Assembly: GCF_020510425.1 (NCBI RefSeq) | Contig: NZ_JAHBAH010000001.1 | Span: 2,027,001 to 2,091,000 of the forward strand | Reading direction: 5' to 3' | From: Quatrionicoccus australiensis | GTDB lineage: Bacteria > Pseudomonadota > Gammaproteobacteria > Burkholderiales > Rhodocyclaceae | Length of the DNA stretch: 64,000 bases | Part shown: one piece after another, positions 8,780-16,321 of the stretch | Layout of the letters: each line of letters begins with the position of its first letter | Numbering within the stretch: position 1 is the stretch's first letter | The notes under the pieces: model-generated | The model's database searches: none | What the model saw: the letters and a program-made list of their open reading frames with translations, nothing else | What the model was told of the DNA's origin: nothing | Program-made: the position numbers and the translations under genes

Positions 8780-10246
8780 CTACAGGGTCTTGCGTAAATT
8801 GACCGGCGGGATGTTGAGTGACTCGCGATATTTGGCTACCGTGCGTCGGGCTACAACAATTCCCTGCTGGCCTAGTATTTCGGATAATTGACTATCCGAC
8901 AAGGGCTTCTTGCCATCCTCGGCACTGATCAATTGCTTGATCAGGGCGCGAATGGCGGTGGCAGAACAGGCACCACCGGTATCGGTGGACACATGACTGC
9001 CGAAAAAGTATTTCAATTCAAAGATGCCGCGCGGCGTCGCCATGTATTTCTGGCTGGTGACGCGCGATACGGTCGACTCGTGCAAACCGAGAATATCGGC
9101 GATTTCGCGCAGCACCAAAGGCCGCATCGCCACTTCACCATGCTCGAAAAACTGGCGCTGACGATCGACAATTGCCTGCGTCACGCGATGAATAGTCTCG
9201 AAACGCTGCTGCACATTCTTGATCAGCCAGCGCGCTTCCTGCAGCTGGCCGGTCAGGTTGCCATTGCCGCGCCGCTGCCGCGAGAGAATCTCGGCATACA
9301 GGCGGTTGATGCGCAGGCGCGGGTAGGCATCCGGATTGATGTAGGCGGTCCATTTGCCCTTGAGCTTCCTGACCATCACGTCCGGCGTGATGTAACGCGC
9401 TTCGGTCTGCGAGAAACGCGCCCCCGGCCTCGGGTTGAGGCTGACGATCAGCGATTGCGCCGCCTTCAGTGCATCGTCGTCACAGGCGGTCAACCGGCGG
9501 ATTTTGGCAAAATCGCGCGCCGCGAGCAGTTCCAGATGTTTCTCGACGATCGCCAGGGCAAGGGCCTGTATCTCGTCGGCCGGCATCGCTTTCAGTTGCA
9601 GCGCCAGGCATTCGCTCGGATTGCGTGCGCCGATCCCGGTCGGATCGAAATGCTGGATGTGGTGCAGGGCGATTTCCAGCTCTTCGAGCTCGATCTCGTA
9701 TTCCGGCGGCAGGGTTTCCCACAGCTCCTCAAGCGTGGCCGAGAGATAGCCGTCATCGTCCAGCGCTTCGATCAGGAAACGGACCAGGCTGCGATCGCGT
9801 TCGCTGAGCTGGGTCATGCCCAGCTGCCAGCCGAGATGCTCGCGCAGGCTGGTTGCAGCCGAATGGATGTCGCGTGAATCGCTGTCGTCGTCTTCGTCGC
9901 GCCCGGCACCGGTAAAGGTCCCGGCATCGGAAGCCCAACGGTCGTCGTCGACTTCGGACGGTGCACTCGGCACTTCCTGTTCGCGCTCCTCGCGGGAGTC
10001 CCGCTCGCGCTCTTCGGCCGGTTCGCTGCGCGTCGTTTCGTTGGCCGGCGAATCGAATTGCTGCGCCGCCCCAAAGGATTCCGTACCGGCCTCGTCCTCA
10101 CGCTCCAGCATCGGATTTTCCAGCAGGTAACGCTCGATTTCCTGCTGCATCTCGACCGTCGACAACTGTAATAGCTTGATCGACTGCTGCAACTGCGGCG
10201 TCAGTGCCAGATGCTGGGATAGTTTTAGTTGGAGAGCTGGCTTCAT
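8780..10246 (-). CDS. rpoN: RNA polymerase sigma-54 factor
   Basis: A 488-residue sigma-54. The glutamine/leucine-rich region I is at the N-terminus ('[23 protein letters not shown]'), an acidic region II at about residues 50-115, the core-binding and HTH regions follow, and the diagnostic RpoN box '[10 protein letters not shown]' lies near the C-terminus. It directs transcription from -24/-12 promoters with enhancer-binding activators. It is 28 bases downstream of lptB and is followed by hpf, so it is probably cotranscribed with both. Confidence 0.96.
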   Translation of the reverse strand: MKPALQLKLSQHLALTPQLQQSIKLLQLSTVEMQQEIERYLLENPMLEREDEAGTESFGAAQQFDSPANETTRSEPAEERERDSREEREQEVPSAPSEVDDDRWASDAGTFTGAGRDEDDDSDSRDIHSAATSLREHLGWQLGMTQLSERDRSLVRFLIEALDDDGYLSATLEELWETLPPEYEIELEELEIALHHIQHFDPTGIGARNPSECLALQLKAMPADEIQALALAIVEKHLELLAARDFAKIRRLTACDDDALKAAQSLIVSLNPRPGARFSQTEARYITPDVMVRKLKGKWTAYINPDAYPRLRINRLYAEILSRQRRGNGNLTGQLQEARWLIKNVQQRFETIHRVTQAIVDRQRQFFEHGEVAMRPLVLREIADILGLHESTVSRVTSQKYMATPRGIFELKYFFGSHVSTDTGGACSATAIRALIKQLISAEDGKKPLSDSQLSEILGQQGIVVARRTVAKYRESLNIPPVNLRKTL

Positions 10247-10274
10247 CGGTTCGGGTTGGGGTGCTGCCTAGCGG

Positions 10275-11012
10275 TCAGAGCTTGAAGTGCTCGCCGAGAT
10301 AAACCTTGCGGACGCTTTCATTATCAACGATTTCGTCCGGCCGTCCAGACGCCAGAACGCGTCCGGCGTTAATAATATAGGCGTGATCGCAGATACCAAG
10401 CGTTTCACGCACGTTGTGGTCGGTAATCAGGACACCGATTCCGCGCTCCTTGAGGAAGCGGATGATCTTCTGGATCTCCAGTACAGCAATCGGATCGACA
10501 CCGGCAAACGGTTCATCGAGCAGGATGAAGCGCGGGTTGGTGGCCAGGGCACGGGCGATTTCGACACGCCGACGTTCGCCCCCGGACAGTGCGGCCGCAT
10601 TGACGTGCCGGACATGGCCGATGTGCAGTTCGCTGAGCAGGCCTTCCAGGCGGTCGTCGAGTTCCTGTTCCGGCAGCTTGAGCAGCTCGAGCACGGCGCG
10701 GATGTTCTCTTCAACATTGAGCTTGCGGAAGACCGAGGCTTCCTGCGGCAGGTAGGACAGGCCGAGGCGGGCCCGGCTGTGCATCGGCAGGTGGGTGAGG
10801 CGGACATCGTCGATATAGACCTCGCCGCCGTCGGCCGCGACCAGGCCGACAATCATGTAGAAGCAGGTCGTCTTACCGGCACCGTTCGGGCCGAGCAGAC
10901 CGACGACCTCGCCGCTTTTGACATCAAAGGAAACATCCTCGACCACCGTCCGCGACTTGTAGCGCTTCTTGAGGTTGTGGGCACTCAGGGTGGACACTTT
11001 GACATCGCTCAT
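10275..11012 (-). CDS. lptB: LPS export ABC transporter ATP-binding protein
   Basis: A 245-residue ATPase of the Lpt lipopolysaccharide export machine, acting at the inner face of the inner membrane with LptF/G. Walker A is 'GPNGAGKTT', the signature motif 'LSGGERRR' and Walker B '[10 protein letters not shown]' followed by 'VDPIAV'; '[10 protein letters not shown]' carries the switch histidine. The ATG overlaps the recX stop by four bases, so translation is probably coupled to recX. The usual upstream partners lptC and lptA are absent here. Confidence 0.95.
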   Translation of the reverse strand: MSDVKVSTLSAHNLKKRYKSRTVVEDVSFDVKSGEVVGLLGPNGAGKTTCFYMIVGLVAADGGEVYIDDVRLTHLPMHSRARLGLSYLPQEASVFRKLNVEENIRAVLELLKLPEQELDDRLEGLLSELHIGHVRHVNAAALSGGERRRVEIARALATNPRFILLDEPFAGVDPIAVLEIQKIIRFLKERGIGVLITDHNVRETLGICDHAYIINAGRVLASGRPDEIVDNESVRKVYLGEHFKL

Positions 11013-11452
11013 TCATCGGCTCCGCGCATGACACGGCGAATGGCGTCGCCGGAAAAACCGCGATATTGCAAAAAACGCATCTGTTTGGCCCGCTCGGCCG
11101 CCGATTGCGGCAACTCGCGGAATTTTCTCGCCCATACCGCCTTGCAACGCTCGGCTTCATCGCCGGCCTCGGGCAAGGCGTCGGCAATGTCGTCATCACC
11201 GATGCCGCATTGCCGCAGTTCCTGCTTCAGCCGCGCATTGCCGTAGCGCCCGGCACGGGCGACGACGCGCTGACTGGCATAACGCGAGTCGGAAAGCAGG
11301 CGCTCGGCCTGCAGGCGTTCGAGCACGGCTTCGAGCTGTTCTTCCGACTCCGCCTGCGCGGCGAGCTTGGCCTTCAACTCCGCCCGGCTGTGATCACGCC
11401 GGGTGAGGAGTCGAAGCGCGGCAACCCGCAGCGCAGCAGAGGGATCAGCCAT
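11009..11452 (-). CDS. recX: regulatory protein RecX
   Basis: A 147-residue three-helix-repeat protein that inhibits or modulates RecA filaments. '[14 protein letters not shown]', '[12 protein letters not shown]' and '[12 protein letters not shown]' match the RecX repeats, and '[16 protein letters not shown]' matches the C-terminus. The ATG at 11452 overlaps the recA 3' end by eight bases. The longer frame is antisense-like across recA and is rejected. Order recA-recX is common; recX running into lptB is less so. Confidence 0.92.
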   Translation of the reverse strand: MADPSAALRVAALRLLTRRDHSRAELKAKLAAQAESEEQLEAVLERLQAERLLSDSRYASQRVVARAGRYGNARLKQELRQCGIGDDDIADALPEAGDEAERCKAVWARKFRELPQSAAERAKQMRFLQYRGFSGDAIRRVMRGADE

Positions 11453-12473
11453 CAACCTTGGCTGCCTTGACCGGCTTGATGACATTGGTGCTGGCCGCCT
11501 CGCGGATGCCCGCCTCGATCTCGGCGGCGATTTCCGGATTGGCCTTGAGGAACTCGCGGGAATTGTCCTTGCCCTGACCGATTTTTTCGCCCTTGTAGGA
11601 ATACCAGGCGCCGGATTTCTCGACCAGCTTGTGGGCAACCCCGAGTTCGACGATTTCGCCGTGGCGGGAAATGCCTTCGCCGTACAGGATGTCGAAAATG
11701 GCTTCGCGGAAGGGCGGCGACACCTTGTTCTTGACGACCTTGACCTTGGTTTCGCTGCCGATGACTTCATCGCCCTTCTTGATCGAGCCGATGCGGCGGA
11801 TGTCGAGGCGCACGGAAGCGTAGAACTTGAGCGCATTGCCGCCGGTCGTCGTTTCCGGCGAACCGAACATGACGCCGATCTTCATACGGATCTGGTTGAT
11901 GAAGATGACCAGGGTGTTGGTCTTCTTGATGTTGGCGGTCAGCTTGCGCAGCGCCTGGCTCATCAGGCGGGCGTGCAGGCCGACCATCTGGTCGCCCATC
12001 TCGCCTTCGATTTCGGCACGCGGCGTCAGCGCGGCGACCGAGTCGATGACGATGATGTCTACCGAGCCGGAACGGACCAGCATGTCGGAGATTTCGAGGG
12101 CCTGTTCACCGGTATCCGGCTGCGAGATCAGCAGGTCGCCGACATTGACGCCGAGCTTCTGGGCATATTGCGGATCGAGCGCGTGTTCGGCGTCGATGAA
12201 GGCGGCAACGCCACCCAGCTTCTGCATTTCGGCAATGACCTGCAGACAGAGCGTGGTCTTGCCCGAGGATTCCGGACCGTAGATTTCAACAACGCGGCCG
12301 CGCGGCAGACCGCCAACGCCCAACGCGATATCCAAGCCGAGCGAACCGGTGGACACCACCTGGATGCCTTCGTCGATCTCGGCATCGCCCATCTTCATGA
12401 TGGAGCCTTTGCCGAACTGCTTTTCAATCTGTTGCAGCGCTGCGCTGAGCGCCTTTGCCTTGTTGTCGTCCAT
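11445..12473 (-). CDS. recA: recombinase RecA
   Basis: A 342-residue RecA, the strand-exchange ATPase and coprotease for LexA. Walker A 'GPESSGKTT', '[17 protein letters not shown]', the L1/L2 loops and '[13 protein letters not shown]' are all present. It heads a leftward operon recA-recX-lptB that may continue into rpoN. The 5' flank contains CATAAT about 30 bases before the start as a possible -10. A LexA-like box lies about 180 bases upstream, closer to the divergent gene. Confidence 0.98.
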   Translation of the reverse strand: MDDNKAKALSAALQQIEKQFGKGSIMKMGDAEIDEGIQVVSTGSLGLDIALGVGGLPRGRVVEIYGPESSGKTTLCLQVIAEMQKLGGVAAFIDAEHALDPQYAQKLGVNVGDLLISQPDTGEQALEISDMLVRSGSVDIIVIDSVAALTPRAEIEGEMGDQMVGLHARLMSQALRKLTANIKKTNTLVIFINQIRMKIGVMFGSPETTTGGNALKFYASVRLDIRRIGSIKKGDEVIGSETKVKVVKNKVSPPFREAIFDILYGEGISRHGEIVELGVAHKLVEKSGAWYSYKGEKIGQGKDNSREFLKANPEIAAEIEAGIREAASTNVIKPVKAAKVDG

Positions 12474-12633
12474 GGGGGTACCTCGAAAATTTGAGCGGAT
12501 TATGGCACAGGGGCCGAAGATGGAATAGAAATTGCTGCATCAGCAGAAAGGCCGGTTCAAGACAAACAAATATCCTTTTGCTGCATTACCCGGAGAAAGC
12601 GACAGAACACGCGGTATATTCTCGCCGGCTGAT

Positions 12634-12661
12634 TTGGCGCCCACCGGATACTGGGTATAAA
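12634..12661 (+). promoter_or_regulatory. putative sigma-70 promoter for the small ORF-rluA pair
   Basis: TTGGCG at 12634-12639 and TATAAA at 12656-12661 are separated by 16 bases, a good match to a housekeeping promoter. Transcription would start near 12668, about 40 bases before the ATG at 12708. The -10 lies inside the LexA-like box. Confidence 0.55.
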
Positions 12662-12666
12662 TACAG
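12651..12666. promoter_or_regulatory. LexA (SOS) box-like operator
   Basis: CTGGGTATAAATACAG matches 13 of 16 positions of the proteobacterial consensus CTG-TATATATATA-CAG and keeps both CTG/CAG arms at the correct spacing. It covers the -10 of a rightward promoter, an ideal place for repression. It is the only good match in the recA intergenic region, so it may serve the divergent recA too. Confidence 0.55.
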
Positions 12667-12707
12667 TACATTTACAGTAAGCTATTGGCAAGCAAATTAT
12701 TCGCCCG

Positions 12708-12911
12708 ATGCAATTCAAACACCTCTTCGCTCTGCTCATGCTGACCACGACCCTCGCTGCCGTCGGCAAACCCGCCGCCTGGTACTGGTGGGCCAGCCGC
12801 CTCGACGGCCAGCGCATCTGCGCCCAGACGGCGCCGGCAAAAGGCTGGCTGCGGCAGAGTGGACCGTTCGCCGACAGTCGCTGCAGCGACGTCCCGCCCC
12901 GCCAGCCATGA
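12708..12911 (+). CDS. small exported or membrane peptide, possibly SOS-controlled
   Basis: A 67-residue protein of no family I recognise. Residues 6-20 form a hydrophobic stretch after a basic residue, like a signal peptide or membrane anchor. The rest holds an aromatic patch ('WYWW'), two cysteines (C38, C59) and a proline-rich tail. Its stop codon overlaps the ATG of the rluA-like gene (ATGA), which argues for a real, translationally coupled gene. A promoter with a LexA-like box lies upstream. No clear ribosome-binding site precedes 12708, so the exact start is uncertain. Confidence 0.55.
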   Translation: MQFKHLFALLMLTTTLAAVGKPAAWYWWASRLDGQRICAQTAPAKGWLRQSGPFADSRCSDVPPRQP

Positions 12912-13561
12912 GCGCCTATTGCCCGCCGGTAGACACCGGCCTGACCCCGCTTTTCGTCGATGACACGCTGCTCATCGTCGACAAGCCGGCCGGCCTGCTC
13001 TCGGTGCCCGGCCGCGGCGAAGACAAGGCGGATTGCCTGGTCAGCCGCATCCAGGTGCAATTTGCCGATGCGCTGATCGTGCACCGCCTGGACATGTCGA
13101 CGTCCGGCCTGCTCGTGCTGGCGCGCGGCGAGGAAATGCACCGACTGCTCTCGAAACTTTTCCGCGACCGCCTGGTGGACAAGCGCTACGTCGCCGTCGT
13201 CGACGGCCTGCTTAAGGCAGAGCAGGGCGAGGTCGAACTGCCGCTCATCTGCGACTGGCCGAACCGGCCGCGCCAGAAGGTCGATTTCGACATCGGCAAG
13301 CCGTCGCTGACCCGCTTCCGCCGCCTCGAACTTGACCCGATCAACAAGGTCACGCGCGTCGAACTCGAACCCTTTACCGGCCGCTCGCACCAGTTGCGCG
13401 TGCACATGGCCGAGCTCGGTCATCCGATTCTCGGTGACGACCTTTACGCTGGCGCCGCCGAAGGCAAGGCAGATCGCCTGTTGCTGCACGCCATGGATTT
13501 GGCCTTTTCCCACCCGTTGACCGGTGAGGCGCTGCGTTTCCACTGCCCGCCGCCGTTCTGA
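12908..13561 (+). CDS. RluA family pseudouridine synthase
   Basis: A 217-residue pseudouridine synthase acting on rRNA or tRNA. The catalytic aspartate lies in 'VHRLDMSTSGLLVLAR', and 'RYVAVVDG', 'PFTGRSHQLRVHM' and 'PILGDDLYA' are RluA-family motifs. There is no S4 domain and the length matches the short RluA form (dual 23S rRNA U746/tRNA U32 specificity in Escherichia coli); the exact target is not certain here. Start ATG 12908 overlaps the stop of the preceding small gene. Confidence 0.9.
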   Translation: MSAYCPPVDTGLTPLFVDDTLLIVDKPAGLLSVPGRGEDKADCLVSRIQVQFADALIVHRLDMSTSGLLVLARGEEMHRLLSKLFRDRLVDKRYVAVVDGLLKAEQGEVELPLICDWPNRPRQKVDFDIGKPSLTRFRRLELDPINKVTRVELEPFTGRSHQLRVHMAELGHPILGDDLYAGAAEGKADRLLLHAMDLAFSHPLTGEALRFHCPPPF

Positions 13562-13583
13562 TCCGGGCAGGGCGCAATCACCT

Positions 13584-13589
13584 TATAAT
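13584..13589 (+). promoter_or_regulatory. putative -10 element before the symporter gene
   Basis: A perfect TATAAT lies 42 bases before the symporter ATG, in the short gap after the pseudouridine synthase gene. The -35 is not obvious. It is followed by TTCCGCGTTTTCAAC, similar to the sequence following the element at 5712. Confidence 0.4.
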
Positions 13590-13630
13590 TTCCGCGTTTT
13601 CAACCTCTTGGCTCGGTTCACCACAAGCTC

Positions 13631-15178
13631 ATGCTGATCTGGTTCGTCGTTCTCTACCTGCTCGCTTCCATCGGCATCGGCCTCTTTGCGGCAAGAAGCG
13701 TGCACAGCGCCAAGGACTTCGCCGTCGCCGGCCGTCACCTGCCGCTGCCGGTCGTCACCGCCACCGTGTTCGCCACCTGGTTCGGCGCCGAAGCGGTGTT
13801 CGGGGTCTCCGCCACCTTCGTCAAGGACGGCCTCTCCGGCGTCGTCGCCGACCCGTTCGGCTCCTCGATGTGCCTCATCATTGCCGGCGTCTTCTTCTCG
13901 CGCAAACTCTACAAGCTCAACATCCTGACCCTCGGCGACTATTTCCGCCTGCGCTACAACCGTTCGGTCGAAGTGCTGACCACGCTCTGCATCGTCGCTT
14001 CCTACCTCGGCTGGGTATCGGCCCAGATCAAGGCGCTCGGCCTGGTCTTCAATGTCGTCACCGACGGCTACCTCAGCCAGCCGGCCGGCATGATCCTCGG
14101 CGCCGCCATCGTGCTGACCTACACCACCTTCGGCGGCATGCTCTCGGTCGCCATCCTCGATTTCGTGCAGATGGGCGTCATCATGGGCGGCATGCTGTTC
14201 ATCGCCTGGCTGGTGTCCGGCCTGACCGGCGGCGTCGAAACGGTGATCCAGCATGCGGCCGAGGCCGGCAAACTCGATTTCTTCCCACCGCCCGATCCCT
14301 GGCTGTGGCTGTCCTTCCTCGGCGCCTGGATCACCATGATGCTCGGCTCGATTCCGCAACAGGACGTCTTCCAGCGCATCACCTCGGCCAAGAGCCAGAA
14401 GATCGCGCTGTGGGGATCCATCCTCGGCGCCTCGATCTATTTCTGCTTCACCTTCGTGCCGATGTTCATCGCCTACTCGGCGACGCTGATCGACCCGACG
14501 CTGTTCAACGGCCTGCTGCAGACCGACTCGCAACTCGTCTTGCCGACGCTGGTCCTGCAGCACACGCCGGTCTTCGCCCAGGCCATCTTCTTCGGCGCGG
14601 TACTCTCGGCGATCATGAGCTGTTCGTCGGCAACGCTGCTCGCCCCCGCCGTCGCCTTCTCGGAAAACATCGTCCGCGATTTCTTCCCGCACATGGGCGA
14701 CCACCAGTTCCTGCGCGTCATGCGCGCCGCGATCGTCGTTTTCGCCGGCATCGTGCTCGCCTTTGCGTTGTACTCCAACGCCAGCATCTTCAAGATGGTC
14801 GAGAACGCCTACAAGGTGACACTGGCCGGCGCCTTCGTGCCGCTCTTCTTCGGCGCCTTCTGGAAGCGGGCAACGACGCAGGGCGCGCTGGCCGCCATTT
14901 TCGGCGGTCTGGCCTCGTGGCTGCTGGTCGAGGCGCTGGTCGGCAGTAGCGTTTCCAGCGGTGACTACGCCTACGCGCTGGCCAATGTCGGCCAACTCGT
15001 GCCGCCGCAGCTGATCGGCCTCGGCGTCAGCATCCTGGGCATGATTGCCGGCTCATTATTGCCGCAATGGATCGGTCGACCGACGCCGAAGGCCGATATT
15101 CACGCCGAACTGCATCACCGTGCCGCCGCCGAAACGCATCACGCCAGCGATCATCCGCGCCCGCACCAAACACCCTGA
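13631..15178 (+). CDS. sodium:solute symporter family protein
   Basis: A 515-residue integral membrane protein of the SSS family with about 13 hydrophobic segments spread over its length. 'ARSVHSAKDFAVAGRHLPLPVVTATVFATWFGAE' is the characteristic N-terminal region, and 'TLGDYFRLRYNRSVEVL' follows. The transported solute cannot be read from the sequence. The C-terminal tail after the last membrane segment is histidine-rich (several His within the final 30 residues), which might bind metal. Confidence 0.9.
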   Translation: MLIWFVVLYLLASIGIGLFAARSVHSAKDFAVAGRHLPLPVVTATVFATWFGAEAVFGVSATFVKDGLSGVVADPFGSSMCLIIAGVFFSRKLYKLNILTLGDYFRLRYNRSVEVLTTLCIVASYLGWVSAQIKALGLVFNVVTDGYLSQPAGMILGAAIVLTYTTFGGMLSVAILDFVQMGVIMGGMLFIAWLVSGLTGGVETVIQHAAEAGKLDFFPPPDPWLWLSFLGAWITMMLGSIPQQDVFQRITSAKSQKIALWGSILGASIYFCFTFVPMFIAYSATLIDPTLFNGLLQTDSQLVLPTLVLQHTPVFAQAIFFGAVLSAIMSCSSATLLAPAVAFSENIVRDFFPHMGDHQFLRVMRAAIVVFAGIVLAFALYSNASIFKMVENAYKVTLAGAFVPLFFGAFWKRATTQGALAAIFGGLASWLLVEALVGSSVSSGDYAYALANVGQLVPPQLIGLGVSILGMIAGSLLPQWIGRPTPKADIHAELHHRAAAETHHASDHPRPHQTP

Positions 15179-15262
15179 CAATGTTACGGAACGGCGGGCA
15201 CGCCGACACCTTTGTGTCCAAACCGGCTGACGCGACGCCGGATACACCCTAAAATCCGCTGC

Positions 15263-16321
15263 ATGACTCAGCACGGCCGTGGCCCCATCCTGCTCGCCCG
15301 CTACCTGGCCCTGGCCTGGTGCGGGCTGGTCATCTATGGCAGCCTGCATCCGTTCTCCGGCTGGCGCGACACCGGCATCTCGCCCTTCGCCTTCCTCGAA
15401 GGCGGCTGGCCGCGTTACTGGACCGTCTTCGATCTCGCCGTCAATGTCGCCGTCTATATCCCGCTCGGCTTCCTGCTGACCCTGGCGCTTGACCGCATTC
15501 CCGGCCGTTACAGCGCGCCGGTGCTGGCCGTGCTGCTCGCCGCCGGCGTCAGTTTCAGCCTGGAAAGCCTGCAGACCTGGCTGCCCTCGCGCGTTCCGTC
15601 CAACCTCGATCTCGCCTGCAACAGCCTGGGCGGACTGCTCGGCGCGATCTGGGCGCAATACGTCGGGCCGCGCATCTTCGCCCGCATCACCGCGCTCGAA
15701 CATCGCCTGATCGCGCCGGTCCCGCACGCCGAACTCGGCCTGACCCTGCTCGGTCTCTGGCTGCTCGTGCCGCTCTCGCCGGAAACCCTGCTCTTCGGCG
15801 CCGGCGATCTGCGCCAGACACTCGGTCTGGCCGGGGCCGTTCCCTTCGCTGCCGACAGCTTTGCGCTGATCGAAGCCAGCATCACCGCCCTCAACGCGAT
15901 CGCGGTCGGTCTCATCCTTCGCCTGCTCACGGCCCGCCTGCTCTGGGCCTACATCGTCGTACCGCTGTTCCTGATCCTCGGCCTGGTCGTCCGCACCCTG
16001 GCCTCGGCGATCCTGATCAATCCGGGAGAGGCGCTGGCCTGGCTGACCCCCGGCGCGCAGATGGGCCTGCTCGTCGCCCTGCTCTTTCTTGCCGTCAGCC
16101 TGGCCCTGCCGGCCACCCTGCGCTTAATGCTCGCCGCATTGGCCCTGATGTCTGCTACCGTGCTGGTCAACCTTGCCCCGCCCAACCCGTATTCGATGGC
16201 TGCACTCGCCACCTGGCGGCAAGGACACTTCCTGAACTTCAATGGTTTGACCCGACTGGTAGGTACCCTATGGCCCTTCCTGACCCTGCCGTTTCTGCTC
16301 CTGACGACACGTCGACCGTAA
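15263..16321 (+). CDS. VanZ-like family membrane protein
   Basis: A 352-residue multi-pass membrane protein whose first half matches VanZ-like domains ('VIYGSLHPFSGWRD', 'DLAVNVAVYIPLGFLL', 'SFSLESLQTWLPSRVPSNLDLACNSLGG'). The second half adds six or so further hydrophobic helices. The function is unknown; VanZ domains are linked to low-level glycopeptide resistance only in Gram-positives. The ATG at 15263 is taken. The 3' end overlaps the following ATPase gene by 52 bases, an unusually long overlap. Confidence 0.8.
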   Translation: MTQHGRGPILLARYLALAWCGLVIYGSLHPFSGWRDTGISPFAFLEGGWPRYWTVFDLAVNVAVYIPLGFLLTLALDRIPGRYSAPVLAVLLAAGVSFSLESLQTWLPSRVPSNLDLACNSLGGLLGAIWAQYVGPRIFARITALEHRLIAPVPHAELGLTLLGLWLLVPLSPETLLFGAGDLRQTLGLAGAVPFAADSFALIEASITALNAIAVGLILRLLTARLLWAYIVVPLFLILGLVVRTLASAILINPGEALAWLTPGAQMGLLVALLFLAVSLALPATLRLMLAALALMSATVLVNLAPPNPYSMAALATWRQGHFLNFNGLTRLVGTLWPFLTLPFLLLTTRRP

